NCBI GenBank assembly: GCA_002763895.1
Contig: NSLH01000003.1
Coordinates: 62,001 to 126,000, forward strand
Direction of reading: 5' to 3'
Source: [Chlorobium] sp. 445
GTDB taxonomy: Bacteria; Bacteroidota; Chlorobiia; Chlorobiales; Thermochlorobacteraceae
Length of the DNA: 64,000 bases
Positions within the stretch are counted from its first letter, which is position 1. Each line of letters opens with the position of its first letter. Positions 49,101-57,985 of this stretch are shown one piece after another. The notes beneath the pieces were generated by a model. That model saw nothing but the letters and a program-made list of their open reading frames with translations. It had not been told where the DNA came from and made no database searches. Both the position numbers and the translations under genes were made by a program.

Positions 49101-49289
49101 GCCAGCGGCGATATTCCCATTTGTGTTAGGTCCCCAGTTGTTGAATTGTCCAGGAAAATGCACACGCGAAGGCGCTGGTGTGCTAAGCGATTGATAACGA
49201 AAGAAAATACTGACAGAATCCTGTGCATGTGCAGCAGAAAGGGCAAGAAGAATAAAAAACAGTAGAGCAGAAAGATGAGACCATCGCAT
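46197..49289 (-). CDS. Secreted alpha-amylase (GH13) with starch-binding and Ig-like domains and type IX sorting domain
   Basis: 1,030 aa from ATG 49289. Signal peptide 'LLFFILLALSAAHAQ'; CBM48/AMPK-like domain (about 25-120, 'VHFPGQFNNWG'); two or three Ig/PKD-like beta domains (about 125-400); GH13 barrel (about 430-830) with region I 'VDVTPNHTG', region II 'DGFRFDIYW' (nucleophile near 615), region III 'LLAESDG' (acid/base near 649), and 'YTGQEVGAG'. The last ~80 residues, 'VLEQNYPNPFNPTTTIRY' to 'GVYFYRLQAGNF', are a T9SS type A sorting domain, so export by the Por system is expected. Region IV ('FLENKDEDR') has NKDE where NHD is usual. Extracellular alpha-glucan breakdown. Confidence 0.88.
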   Translation of the reverse strand: MRWSHLSALLFFILLALSAAHAQDSVSIFFRYQSLSTPAPSRVHFPGQFNNWGPNTNGNIAAGAPSQAEFNSVTGLWEKVIRLPLGTYQYKINENGVVTGWRTDPLNRRFNAADNDNSILTVEPLTLFQVAVFPHASGSQPFNQSFVVRVARPTLSAGIFLARNLSLTSLSASLDNQPIANANTFYNAATGIFSYQPQSNLSDGLHTFRISATASNGATQTDSIQFEVRARPIQIESPSFVTRKDSFHVGGVVTDNRISTVQISVNNASAQVQAVVMGSFDRTVALQNGRNVIRVSASVDNETFVDSVVVTKFVPQVPVAVATVSVSGNSITLSASASTDPQGQALTFLWRDVDGVALGLSGRTDASVTIPKPTRAGDYPFILIARDTDGNADTVRQYFTVRANGEVILPRYETSPDWVRQMRLYLLFPKAASNQNLGILRDLLARGSAPGGLEYIRNMGFNVIWIMPVMKTDNDRIDNGIGIGYNIVDFYSVVSTYGTLQDFKDFVTEAHRLGLKVIVDVTPNHTGRNHPWAVSARTLGRRSPYFTWYQRTIPTSGPGTNTNGLGWGTDAAGFVYYGGFSQALLNFEWSDLDARHAMLDVYKYWLKEFDLDGFRFDIYWGPHRRNGRANFDEFLRRELKRIKGDIYLLAESDGTGIGSETIFADHESGGLRGGADAGYDWKLYGGAIRPFNFTPQAINTLHNELFNNGFYPGPNSYYMRFLENKDEDRIAFLYRTPDTLTAYRRTMAMASVIFTAPGHPLLYTGQEVGAGFPTSATNLGEPDLNVRRRGVVNWNHFGRTLLMPHYQRLAHIRAQFPAFWTQSLQRLIPTNNNNFIYAFTRPFENQNGLTVVNFSDQAQTATLNLRTAGAVLFTGGIQDNATYFLNNLYDNTRREVRGSELSAVTITLAPFGSAIFTLSTTPDAVVIQNPLSAEQDTKTVPQAFVLEQNYPNPFNPTTTIRYQLPQATTVSLKVFDVLGREVATLVNARQAAGQYSVLFSAGNKALSSGVYFYRLQAGNFVETKKMVLIK

Positions 49290-49367
49290 AGTGTAATTAG
49301 AAATTCTTTTTTGAATTTTTGCTAATCTACAACACAAGCATGTTCGGCAGCAATACGTGCGTGCTTT

Positions 49368-50285
49368 TTACCCGAGCCTACTGCGTTTTTTGAGGTAAGC
49401 TAAAAGCGCAAGGTCAAAAGGCTGATCGGTGCTGATAGGCACATAGTCAATGGCGCTATCGATCAAATTTTGTTTTAAGGCTCGTTCGCGTGCCTCAAAG
49501 GCAGCTTTGTAAGCACTTTGCAGTTGGCGCGGGCTTGTCATCAAGCGCTCGCCTGTCTCAAGGTCAATAATTTCTGCATCGCTATCGAAGCTAAAGTCGC
49601 GCTCTCTAGGATCAAGAATGTGAAAGGCAATGACTTCATGATGCCGATGTCGGAAGTGTTTGAGTGCAGCGATAAGTTTTTCGGGTGTGTCCCAAAAATC
49701 GCTGAGCACCACAATGAAACTACGCTTTTCCAAATACTCTGCAAATTTTTGCAGTGCGGCTGCAGTATGAGTGGTGTTACCGCGTGCTTGCTGTGTAGCT
49801 TGGCTGGTTTGATGTAAAATTTTTAGAATCAAATTCTGGTGCGAAGGTTTCAAGCTAGGTGGTAAAAAAGTGTGTAAGGTATTGCTGTAAGTTGTCAGGC
49901 TTACCGCATCACGCTGACTGGTCATAAACACAGTGAGTGCGGCAGCAAGATAGCTGGCGTATTCAATTTTCGGCAAAGACACTTTGGACGATGAAAACGC
50001 CATTGAACTGGAGACATCGAGCAAAATGTAGCAACGCAAATTTGTCTCTTCTTCATACTGCTTGATGTAATAGCGTCCGGTTCTGCCATAGACGCGCCAA
50101 TCAATGTGCCGGGTTTCATCGCCGAATGTATATTGGCGATGCTCAGCAAACTCGACGCTAAAGCCGTGATACGGACTTTTGTGTAGCCCTGTAATAAAGC
50201 CTTCGACAATCATCTTTGCTTTGAGCTCAATTGTACTCAAGCGTGAGATGACGCTAGGCTGCAAGTATTTGCGATAATCTTCCAA
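49368..50285 (-). CDS. DUF58 domain protein (vWA-like)
   Basis: 305 aa. N-terminal 'VEGFITGLHKSPYHGFSVEFAEHRQYTFGDETRHIDWRVYGRTGRYYIKQYEEE' region is the DUF58 signature, followed by a MIDAS-like 'LDVSSSMAF' and a C-terminal Rossmann-like part with 'FIVVLSDFWD'. DUF58 proteins are usually paired with a MoxR AAA+ ATPase and are thought to help assemble or activate enzymes. No moxR is adjacent here; the upstream gene is sppA. Confidence 0.85.
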   Translation of the reverse strand: MEDYRKYLQPSVISRLSTIELKAKMIVEGFITGLHKSPYHGFSVEFAEHRQYTFGDETRHIDWRVYGRTGRYYIKQYEEETNLRCYILLDVSSSMAFSSSKVSLPKIEYASYLAAALTVFMTSQRDAVSLTTYSNTLHTFLPPSLKPSHQNLILKILHQTSQATQQARGNTTHTAAALQKFAEYLEKRSFIVVLSDFWDTPEKLIAALKHFRHRHHEVIAFHILDPRERDFSFDSDAEIIDLETGERLMTSPRQLQSAYKAAFEARERALKQNLIDSAIDYVPISTDQPFDLALLAYLKKRSRLG

Positions 50286-50308
50286 CTGCGTCTAAGTTTT
50301 GCTTGGCG

Positions 50309-52121
50309 TTACTTAATAATGATCTCGCGCGGCAATTGTGCAAGCGGCTTAAGCGCAGCACTAAGTGCATTGCTTAACTTGTGCAAGAGACGCTGAAGTT
50401 CATCAGCAATATCACTCTGTCCAAAAATTTCCGAAAATAACTGCGCCTTTGCATTAGCTTGCAGGTAATGCCACAGCTGTGCCTGCACATTGTCTTCTTC
50501 TGCGTCATCTGCACCAAAAAGCACATCAAAAAACGAAATGCGCTGCGGATATTCAACCAACACGACACTTGCACTTGCATCCAGTTTCGCAAGGTCTTTA
50601 GCAACTTCAACAGCGCGATTAAAGCCGCCAAGTTCATCAACCAAGCCAATTTTTTGGGCACTCTCGCCAATCCAGACTCGACCTTGTGCAATAGAATCAA
50701 CATCTGAGACGGTCATCTTTCGACCTTCGGCAACACGCGCTAAAAAAACGCTGATACCCTTCATTGATTAAGGCATCGGCTTTTTGATAGGCTTCAGGAG
50801 AGAGCTTTTCAAACGCATTGAGTGCATCGGCAAACTTGCCGCGTACAAGCACTTGGCGTTTGAGTCCAATATCTTCCTGCAGCTTTTTAATGTTCGGCTT
50901 TATTGCAAAAATGCCGATAGAGCCTGTGATGGTCAGTGGGTGCGCAAGAATTTTGTTTGCATCGGCTGAAATCCAATACCCACCTGAAGCAGCGACGCCA
51001 GACATTGAAACCACAACCGGCTTTTCAGCTTTAACTTTCAGAATCGCTTGTCCCATTTTATCTGACGCAGTAACAGACCCGCCCGGACTATCCACGCGCA
51101 AAATCACGGCTTTGATCGTGTTATCTTTGCGAACACGCTCGAGCGCTTTTTCAATGACTTTATCGCCCACATTATCCTGTCCATCAGGCTGCGGTGAGCC
51201 TTTGCCATCGACAATAGTGCCTTGAACATAGACGACTGCAATTTTCTCGCCCTTTTGTTTTTCTGCTGCAGCTTCGAAGGCACGTTGTGAGACAAAGATG
51301 TCTTCATCGCGCGTTGCAGAAAACTTTGCTTTGAGTTGCTCTTTGAGATCTTTCATGTAGACAATGCTATCGGCGAGTTTGAATTCAATGCACTGCTTTT
51401 CGGAGAAAAATGCTACATCGTTGATGAGGCGACGCACGTCGCTCTCGGAGAGATTGCGCCCCTTACAAATTGCGTCGATGTAGGCTTTGTCAAAAGCATT
51501 GAGCAAGGCTTCATCTTGCTCTCGGTCAGCATCGCTTTGGCTATCGCTGATAAAAGGTTCAACGGCACTTTTGTACTTGCCGCGCCGGATAGCTTCAACT
51601 TCTACACCAATTTTTTCTAGCGCTGTCTTGAAGTAAAGACTCTCAAAGCTCAAGCCATCAATGAAATAGACGCTGTATGGCTCGAGATAAATTTTGCTGC
51701 AAGCTGACGCAAGGTAATAGTCTTTATCGCTGCCGCCGCTGAGATATGCCCAAACTTCTTTGCCCGACTGACGCACGGCGGTGATAGCATCACGCAATTC
51801 TGCGAGCTTTGAAAACGGTGCTGAAAGCGCAGAAATTTCCAGTACAATCAACTGAATGCGATTGTCATCTTTCGCACGGTTTAGTGTGCGCAGCGCACTT
51901 TGAAATGTAGAAATCGGTTTTTGTGAGCCAAAGGGAGGTACATCAACAAAAATGCGCTCTGGCAACGCCCCACCGATGGACATCATCAGCACGGCTGTTT
52001 TTGGAATCTCGGTCTTAGGTTGCAAGGCACGAATAAAAGTGAGCACGCCGAGAAGTCCAAGCAAGATTAAGACAATGAGGAGAATGCGACGAGAGCCACG
52101 CTTTGCTGTTTGTTCTGCCAT
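50309..52121 (-). CDS. sppA: Signal peptide peptidase, 67K type, interrupted by one frameshift
   Basis: Membrane serine protease that degrades cleaved signal peptides. Combined product 603 aa from ATG 52121. One N-terminal TM ('RILLIVLILLGLLGVLTFI'), then two tandem crotonase-like SppA domains; Lys in 'RRGKYKSAVEPF' and Ser in 'SMSGVAASGGYWIS' form the Ser/Lys dyad. One extra base in the A7 run at 50742-50748 breaks the frame after 'NEGYQRF'; removing it restores 'LARVAEGRKMTVSDVD'. The C-terminal part then reads cleanly to the stop. Confidence 0.92.
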
Positions 52122-52169
52122 ATTGCTAAAAAGTTGGATTAAAGTTTGAAAAATTCTCAATGCACACTG

Positions 52170-53227
52170 CTACTTTGCAGATACTGAGGCACTGATTTGC
52201 ATGTCCGGCAAACTTGTTTCATAGAGTAAGCAGCTGACATAGTGTGTGGGATGGTTTGGCAATGCTTGCAACTGTGGCTCAGTGTGTTGGCATAGCGCTT
52301 GAGCTTTTGGGCATCTTGGGTGAAAGCGACAACCACTCGGCACGTTGGCTGGACTTGGAATATCGCCAACAAGCACAATGCGCTTGCGCTTGAGCTTAGG
52401 GTTTGGTATCGGCACAGCTGAAAGCAGAGCTTCAGTGTAAGGATGTTTGGGCATCTGATAGAGCGTATCGCAGTCGGCAAGTTCAACCAGTTTGCCCAGA
52501 TACATCACCGCCACACGGTCAGAGATGTGTTCTACAACAGAAAGGTCATGCGCAATGAAGAGATAAGTCAAGCCGAGTGCTTTCTGCAAATCTTGCAAGA
52601 GATTGATAATCTGCGACTGAATCGAGACATCGAGTGCGGAGACAGGTTCATCGCAGATGATGAATTTCGGCTCTACAGCTAAGGCACGCGCAATACCCAA
52701 GCGCTGACGCTGACCGCCAGAAAATTCATGCGGATATCGATTCAAATACTGCGGGCTAAGTCCGACTTGCTCCAAGAGTTGTGCTGCGCGTTTTTCAGCA
52801 GCTTGACCTTCTGCAAGCTGATGCACTTCTAAAACCTCGCGCAGCATTTGTCCTACGGTCAAGCGCGGGTTGAGTGAGCTGAAAGGATCTTGAAAGATGA
52901 TTTGCATGTCCTTGCGCAGGTGGCGCAATTCTTTGCGACTCAGGGCACGAATGTTTTTGCCCTCAAAGTAAATTTCGCCATCGGTCGCTCAATGAGCCGA
53001 AGCAAGCTGCGTCCGACCGTCGTTTTGCCGCAGCCTGACTCACCAACTAAGCCAAGCGTTTCGCCACGCCGAATCGAGAAGGAGACACCATCGACGGCTT
53101 TGAGATAGCCAACGGTTTTGGAGAAAATCCCACGACGAATAGGAAAGTAGGTCTTCAAATTTTTGACAACGAGCAAATCGGCTGTGTCTGGTGCCTGTGC
53201 CTTCGGTAAATGCGTCAATTCAGACAT
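52170..53227 (-). CDS. Oligopeptide/dipeptide ABC transporter ATP-binding protein (OppF-type), one frameshift
   Basis: Combined product 352 aa. Walker A 'GESGCGKTT', Q-loop '[12 protein letters not shown]', signature '[15 protein letters not shown]', Walker B '[11 protein letters not shown]' and the Opp C-terminal Fe-S-like motif 'GCRFHPRCP...LC' are all present. One base is missing at the GG at 52983-52984 (minus strand 'CC'): restoring it joins 'LIERP' to '[14 protein letters not shown]'. It energises uptake of peptides; partner permeases are not in the window. The egtD gene follows upstream on the same strand, 102 bases away. Confidence 0.9.
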
Positions 53228-53329
53228 TTAACTGAGAACTAAGATGCCATTGATTGGTTAGGAGAAAAATAAAGCATTTGGCACAACTTTGTATAGGAGA
53301 AGAAACAACTGGCATCAAAGAGTACAAGA

Positions 53330-54334
53330 TTAGACGGCGCGCCAGAGCGAATCGACAAATTGACGTTTGCTGTCGTAGAAATTCTCAATGCGTGCAAAGC
53401 CAGCGGCTTTGGCAAAATGGTCAATATCACGCTCAGAGTATTTAAACGAGTACTCAGTATGAATAGGCTCAAAAGCATCGAAGGTGAATGATTGCCTGGC
53501 AGTTTCAATCCAGACGGTCTGCGCGATTTTGCTGATAAGATAACTTTCCATAGCGCCAAGCGTGGGATTATAGGTTGCATAATGCTCAAAGGTGTTGAGA
53601 TCGAAGGTGGCACCAAGTTCGCGGTTGAGTCTTCTTAACAAATTGAAGTTAAACTCGCGTGTAACGCCAGCACTGTCACTGTAGGCGCGAATGAGTGTAG
53701 GAATATCTTTTTTGAGATCGAAGCCAATGAGCAAATCATCTCCGGTTTGCAACGAGCGACGCAAGTGTTTGAGAAATCTCAGTGCCTGCTCTTGGGTAAA
53801 ATTGCCAATGTTAGAGCCCAAGAAGAGTACAACCGTTCTTTGTCGTGTCAGTTTGTGTAACTGTCTCAAACCGTGAAAATATTCGCCGGCAATGCCGTGA
53901 ATATGCAGTTTTGGAAATCGTGTAGAAAGGCTTTGTGTAAGTATCTCGAGAGCATGCTCTGAGATGTCGATAGGAGCATAAAAGAATTTTTTTTGTTCTT
54001 GCAGCAAGTATTCAATAAGCAGGCTTGTCTTGCTACCATCACCGGCGCCAAGTTCTACGAGTGTGAAAGGTGCATTAGCCACGAGCGAGACAATGCGTGC
54101 GCGATGTTGCTCTAAAATTTCTGCTTCAGCACGCGTTAGGTAATACTCTGGCAGCGACATGATTTTCTGAAAAAGTCGGCTGCCTCTATCGTCATAGAAG
54201 TATTTGCTAGGCAGGCGTTTAGGTGAAGCGGAAAGTCCTTTGAGGACATCATAGAGCAGCTTACTTTGGGCGTGTTGCTCGTGCTGCGTTTGCGTGGCAG
54301 CGATTTTGCGAATCGTGTTAGCAGAAGTATTCAT
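53330..54334 (-). CDS. egtD: L-histidine N-alpha-methyltransferase (EgtD)
   Basis: 334 aa, normal length for EgtD. It trimethylates histidine to hercynine, using three SAM, the first step of ergothioneine synthesis. Motifs: 'LPSKYFYDDRGSRLFQKI', 'EYYLTRAEAEILEQH', SAM site 'LVELGAGDGSKT', 'LFLGSNIGNF', and 'YSFKYSERDIDHFA'. It lies 9 bases downstream of egtB on the same strand, so the pair is an operon. Confidence 0.94.
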   Translation of the reverse strand: MNTSANTIRKIAATQTQHEQHAQSKLLYDVLKGLSASPKRLPSKYFYDDRGSRLFQKIMSLPEYYLTRAEAEILEQHRARIVSLVANAPFTLVELGAGDGSKTSLLIEYLLQEQKKFFYAPIDISEHALEILTQSLSTRFPKLHIHGIAGEYFHGLRQLHKLTRQRTVVLFLGSNIGNFTQEQALRFLKHLRRSLQTGDDLLIGFDLKKDIPTLIRAYSDSAGVTREFNFNLLRRLNRELGATFDLNTFEHYATYNPTLGAMESYLISKIAQTVWIETARQSFTFDAFEPIHTEYSFKYSERDIDHFAKAAGFARIENFYDSKRQFVDSLWRAV

Positions 54335-54343
54335 GCTTAGTGA

Positions 54344-55621
54344 TTAAAGTTTATCGGCTAAACGAACTCCTGAGAACTGCCATCGTTTGTCGGGTTGAAA
54401 AAAGTTGCGGTATGTGCGTCGAATGTGGCTCGTCGGTGTAGCGCAGGAGCCGCCGCGCAAGGTCATTTGATTGACCATAAATTTGCCATTGTATTCACCG
54501 AATGCGCCTGCAGCGTGTGTATAGTTTGGGTAGGGCAAGTATGCACTCATGGTCCATTCCCACACATCACCAAACATTTGGTGAAGCAGCGATGTCGTAT
54601 CTGCTGCGCGGGTTTGAATTGGCATTGGAGCAAGCCAGTTGCGCTCAAGAAAATTGCTGTCATCGAGCAAAAGAGGTGCACGTTGTGCCGCAACTTCCCA
54701 CTCAAATTCAGTAGGTAAGCGCTTGCCGCTCCAGCTAGCAAACGCATCGGCTTCGTAGTAACTGATATGTGCAACGGGCGCATGTTTGCGCAGCGGCACC
54801 AGCCCGCTCATCGTAAACTCAAACCACACGCCATCTATTTTTTCCCAGTACAACGGTGCGTGCCATTGCTCACGCTGCACAATATCCCAGCCATCTGACA
54901 GCCAATGCCTAAAATCTTGATAGGCACCACTTTCAACAAACTCCAGAAATTCGCCGTTTGTAACAAGCCGATTCATTAACTGAAAGTCGCCCAGAAAGAC
55001 TTGGTGAGGAGGTTGTTCATTATCGAAACAGAAGCCTTCACCTTGATGTCCGATGCAATAGACACCAGCAGGAAAGGGCACAAACTGAGTCTCTGGGATG
55101 ATGCTCTCAGTAGCGTGATCAACAGGCACGGAGTGATAGGCAGGGCGCAGCGGATTGGTGTAGAGAATAAACTTGATGTCCGTTACCAGCAACTCTTGAT
55201 GCTGCTGCTCATGATGAATGCCGAGAGTAATAACCGAGGCGAACTCATCCCACACGGCTTCATCAATCGTGAAGATAAGTGCGTTGAGCTGTTCGGTAAT
55301 AGCATGGCGATAGGCGTAGACTTCCTTTACAGTTGGGCGTGAGAGATGACCGCGCTCGGAGCGCAAGGTGCGTGCGCCGACCGAATTGTAGTAAGAGTTG
55401 AACAAGAAATTGTATAAAGGATGAAACAGCTTGTAAGAAGGCAGATAGCGTTGCAGTGCAAAGGTTTCAAAAAACCATGTGGTATGCGCAAGATGCCATT
55501 TGGGTGGACTGACATCCACGATAGGTTGAACGACATAGTCTTCAATTTCTAACGGAGCACAAAGACGCTCAGTTTGCTCTCGCACAGTGAGAAATTGCTC
55601 CGATAGCCGATGTCTTGTCAT
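54344..55621 (-). CDS. egtB: Hercynine oxygenase / sulfoxide synthase (EgtB)
   Basis: Non-haem iron enzyme that joins hercynine to a cysteine or gamma-glutamylcysteine thiol with O2. 425 aa from ATG 55621 (frame open from 55720; start uncertain). DinB-like N-terminal domain with 'PPKWHLAHTTWFFE' and the iron ligands 'HHEQQHQE', then a formylglycine-generating-enzyme-like domain ('GFCFDNEQPPHQVFLGDF', 'GDVWEWTMS', 'RGGSCATPTSHIRRTYRNFFQPDKRW'). Which thiol it uses cannot be told from sequence; no egtA is present here, so cysteine is possible. No EgtE was seen. Confidence 0.93.
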   Translation of the reverse strand: MTRHRLSEQFLTVREQTERLCAPLEIEDYVVQPIVDVSPPKWHLAHTTWFFETFALQRYLPSYKLFHPLYNFLFNSYYNSVGARTLRSERGHLSRPTVKEVYAYRHAITEQLNALIFTIDEAVWDEFASVITLGIHHEQQHQELLVTDIKFILYTNPLRPAYHSVPVDHATESIIPETQFVPFPAGVYCIGHQGEGFCFDNEQPPHQVFLGDFQLMNRLVTNGEFLEFVESGAYQDFRHWLSDGWDIVQREQWHAPLYWEKIDGVWFEFTMSGLVPLRKHAPVAHISYYEADAFASWSGKRLPTEFEWEVAAQRAPLLLDDSNFLERNWLAPMPIQTRAADTTSLLHQMFGDVWEWTMSAYLPYPNYTHAAGAFGEYNGKFMVNQMTLRGGSCATPTSHIRRTYRNFFQPDKRWQFSGVRLADKL

Positions 55622-55891
55622 CTCGTTGCTCTTTCGTTTCTGCGAATTTGCTGATACTTGATAAGTGTCAGACTTGAAAGCTGCAGGACTGCCATGTTTT
55701 GCAGCAGAGTAACTCCTCATAGTGTGTAATTCAATTCGGGCTTATTTCGTTTTGCAATGTGCCTGTTTGCTGAGCTAATGTGTTTTTGACAATCTGAAAA
55801 GAATTGCAATGACGTGCGGCAGTGGCAATATCTGCTGACGAAGCAGAGCACGCTAAGCAATTCATGAGCAAATAAGCGATAAGAGTAGAAT

Positions 55892-55923
55892 TTTGCGCAG
55901 CGCAGCACAGCGATTTATATTTC
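55892..55923 (+). promoter_or_regulatory. Bacteroidota-type promoter for the ICMT-like gene
   Basis: TTTG at 55892-55895, a 20-nt spacer, and TATATTTC at 55916-55923 (one base off consensus), about 35 bases before the ATG at 55958. A good ribosome-binding site 'AGGGAGAA' follows. Confidence 0.55.
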
Positions 55924-55957
55924 TTGTAATCATTCAAACCTTGAAGGGAGAATTTCT

Positions 55958-56629
55958 ATGTCGCACATTTTTCGTCTTGTGCTTTTGCTTTTTGCCTTAG
56001 CGCTTGCGGTTGCAAGTCTGACCATTGTGCCTGCCGGGCTTTGCGGTATGCTTGAGGCACCATCGGTCTGGATTGCTTCACTGCTTTACTTCGGCTTTTT
56101 CCTAAGCACAATCAACCGTGTGCGTGTGCATGGCAATTTCACGGCAAGAGAGAAAGATGCGCAGGTTAAAAGCGCTTGGGGCAAAGTAGCCTACCCGATT
56201 CAATTTCTGGGATTAGGTGGTGCGCATTGGCTTGCTGTCTACGACTATTCACAGAATGCGGCACCTGAGTTGCTCTGGAGCATCGTAGGGTTGGTGCTGA
56301 TGCTGGTGGCGCTGGTGGTGAATCGCTTGGCGGCGCGTGAGCTCGGACGCTTCTGGGACAGGCTGGTGATTCAAGAGCAGCATCGACTGGTGACGAGTGG
56401 AATCTACAGTGTGGTGCGTCATCCTATTTACACAAGTTACCTTTTGCTCTTTTTCGGACATATGGTCTTTTTTCAAAGTCTGTGGGCGAGTTTGTTGCTG
56501 GCAGTGGTCTGTGCTGTGTGGTTTGGCACGCGTATTAAAATTGAGGAAAGCCTGCTGCTGCGTAAATTTGGTGAAGACTACGCGCAGTATATGCGTCAGA
56601 CAAAGCGGCTTGTACCGTTTCTGTTTTGA
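55958..56629 (+). CDS. Isoprenylcysteine carboxyl methyltransferase-like membrane methyltransferase
   Basis: 223 aa with about five TM helices. The C-terminal motif region 'LGRFWDRLVIQEQHRLVTSGIYSVVRHPIYTSYLL' and 'KIEESLLLRKFGEDYAQYMRQT' is the ICMT/PEMT signature that forms the SAM and acceptor site. In bacteria these proteins methylate lipids or isoprenoid-linked groups; the substrate is unknown. It has its own promoter and is not in an operon with its neighbours. Confidence 0.85.
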   Translation: MSHIFRLVLLLFALALAVASLTIVPAGLCGMLEAPSVWIASLLYFGFFLSTINRVRVHGNFTAREKDAQVKSAWGKVAYPIQFLGLGGAHWLAVYDYSQNAAPELLWSIVGLVLMLVALVVNRLAARELGRFWDRLVIQEQHRLVTSGIYSVVRHPIYTSYLLLFFGHMVFFQSLWASLLLAVVCAVWFGTRIKIEESLLLRKFGEDYAQYMRQTKRLVPFLF

Positions 56630-56673
56630 GCTTGCGGCATTGAGCCAGTGTGGTGTGCAGAATCGGTGAGTGG

Positions 56674-57495
56674 CTACTCGCTAGTGACGCCCGCAAGTTC
56701 TTCGAAGAGCCGCTCATGCACCACGATTCTACCGCAGGTTTCACACGAGTAGAATCCACCTTGAAAGATGAAGGCGTGGCGACTGGCAGGCACACGCGTG
56801 TTGCACCCGCTGCACGCATTGCGGCTGAATTTTACCACGACGTTTTGCACATTGCCGCGCCGCAGTTGGTCGTATTTGACAAGAACATGCTTGAGATGTG
56901 CTTGAACAACCTCACGCTGTTTTTTGATTTTCTTTCTGAGTTCATCAACCTCAGCCTGAGTGTTTTTGATGATGGTGTTGAGTTCCTTTTGCTTGCGTTT
57001 GTGTTCAGCTTCAGCTTCGGCAAGATGTTTTTTGAGCTCGTCGGTGGGATACATGTCGGGGGTAAGTTCATCGTAGCGGTTCTCAGCGAGAAGTTCCTTG
57101 CCTTTCTGCTCGAGCTGCTCAAATTGTTCTTCTAAGGCTTCAATAGCACGGATTTGCGATTCGGCACGCTTGATTTCTTGTTCTTCAAATTCAATTTGCT
57201 TGGAGAGCGCATCGTACTCTTTGTTATTGCGCGCTTTGGTTTGGGCGTCTTTGTACTTTTTGATTTTCTCTTGTGCGTCTTTTATCTCGGTGCGCAGGGC
57301 AATGCGTTTGGCTTGATTCTCTTCAAGGCGTTTTGCACGCTGCTCAAGCTGACGAGAAAGCTCAGCAATTTGTGCTTCTAATGCACTGATTTCTTCGGGC
57401 AGACCTTTCTGTTCGCTTAAAATAGCGTCAAGTTCATCGTCAAGAAGTTGCAGTTTGATAATGTGCAACAAGGGGTTCTTTTCCACAGTTGTCAT
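56674..57495 (-). CDS. Coiled-coil protein with C4-type zinc ribbon (DUF164-like)
   Basis: 273 aa. A long coiled coil (about residues 25-200) rich in Glu/Lys/Gln precedes a C-terminal zinc ribbon with 'CSGCNTRVP' and 'CETCGRIV'. This is the CT398/DUF164 family seen in many bacteria; its proposed role is as an adaptor to RNA polymerase or the export apparatus, not established. Full length, with no frameshift. Confidence 0.9.
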   Translation of the reverse strand: MTTVEKNPLLHIIKLQLLDDELDAILSEQKGLPEEISALEAQIAELSRQLEQRAKRLEENQAKRIALRTEIKDAQEKIKKYKDAQTKARNNKEYDALSKQIEFEEQEIKRAESQIRAIEALEEQFEQLEQKGKELLAENRYDELTPDMYPTDELKKHLAEAEAEHKRKQKELNTIIKNTQAEVDELRKKIKKQREVVQAHLKHVLVKYDQLRRGNVQNVVVKFSRNACSGCNTRVPASRHAFIFQGGFYSCETCGRIVVHERLFEELAGVTSE

Positions 57496-57718
57496 TTGGT
57501 TTAAGTTTGAGGAAATAACATGACACTACTCGTCTCAAGAAACTACTATTCGGTTGAGGTTGCCTTAACAGCATTGGTTTAAGGACAAAAAAGGCTGAGC
57601 GACCTACTGACCCTACCATTCTTAGAGAGTCGGCAGTCGCACAAAAGAAATCTATGACGACTTGAGCTAAAGGCAGTTTAGGTTGTTTGATGTGTTGCAT
57701 GGACTTGCTGATTCGTTG

Positions 57719-57800
57719 TGCCCAGAAGGAGACTCGAACTCCTATGCCTTGCGGCGCTCGCACCTGAAACGAGTGCGTCTACCAATTCCGCCATCTGGGC
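57719..57800 (-). tRNA. tRNA-Leu (anticodon CAG)
   Basis: Acceptor stem GCCCAGA/TCTGGGC, D-arm 'GGCGGAATTGGTAGACGC', anticodon loop TTCAGGT giving CAG, a long variable arm (GCGCCGCAAGGC), and 'GGAGTTCGAGTCTCC' T-arm. Discriminator base A, with no encoded CCA. Five prime end at 57800. 82 nt, all class II tRNA features present. Confidence 0.95.
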
Positions 57801-57813
57801 AAAAATGCATTTA

Positions 57814-57844
57814 TGAACGTAAGGCTTTTTTAGCTATTTTCAAA
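57814..57844 (-). promoter_or_regulatory. Likely promoter of tRNA-Leu
   Basis: On the minus strand, TTTG (57841-57844), a 19-nt spacer, and TACGTTCA (57814-57821), two bases off TAnnTTTG. It ends 14 bases upstream of the tRNA 5' end, the distance expected for a short leader. Confidence 0.45.
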
Positions 57845-57985
57845 ATGCCCTTGCCCTGTGCTGCGCCGCTGTCTCTACACAGAAAGGTCGTCAATCTGCT
57901 GGAAGTTCTACGCAGATGCTATGAAAAGAAAAATCGCTCGATTTTGCTTACCTTTGCAGCTAAAAATTTTAGCGGATTTACTCGA

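Noticed and set aside
55717-55908. A 63-aa minus-strand frame between egtB and the ICMT-like gene
   Set aside because: Cys/Ser-rich with no domain and no start context; the 230-base gap is better explained as promoter and leader for its neighbours.
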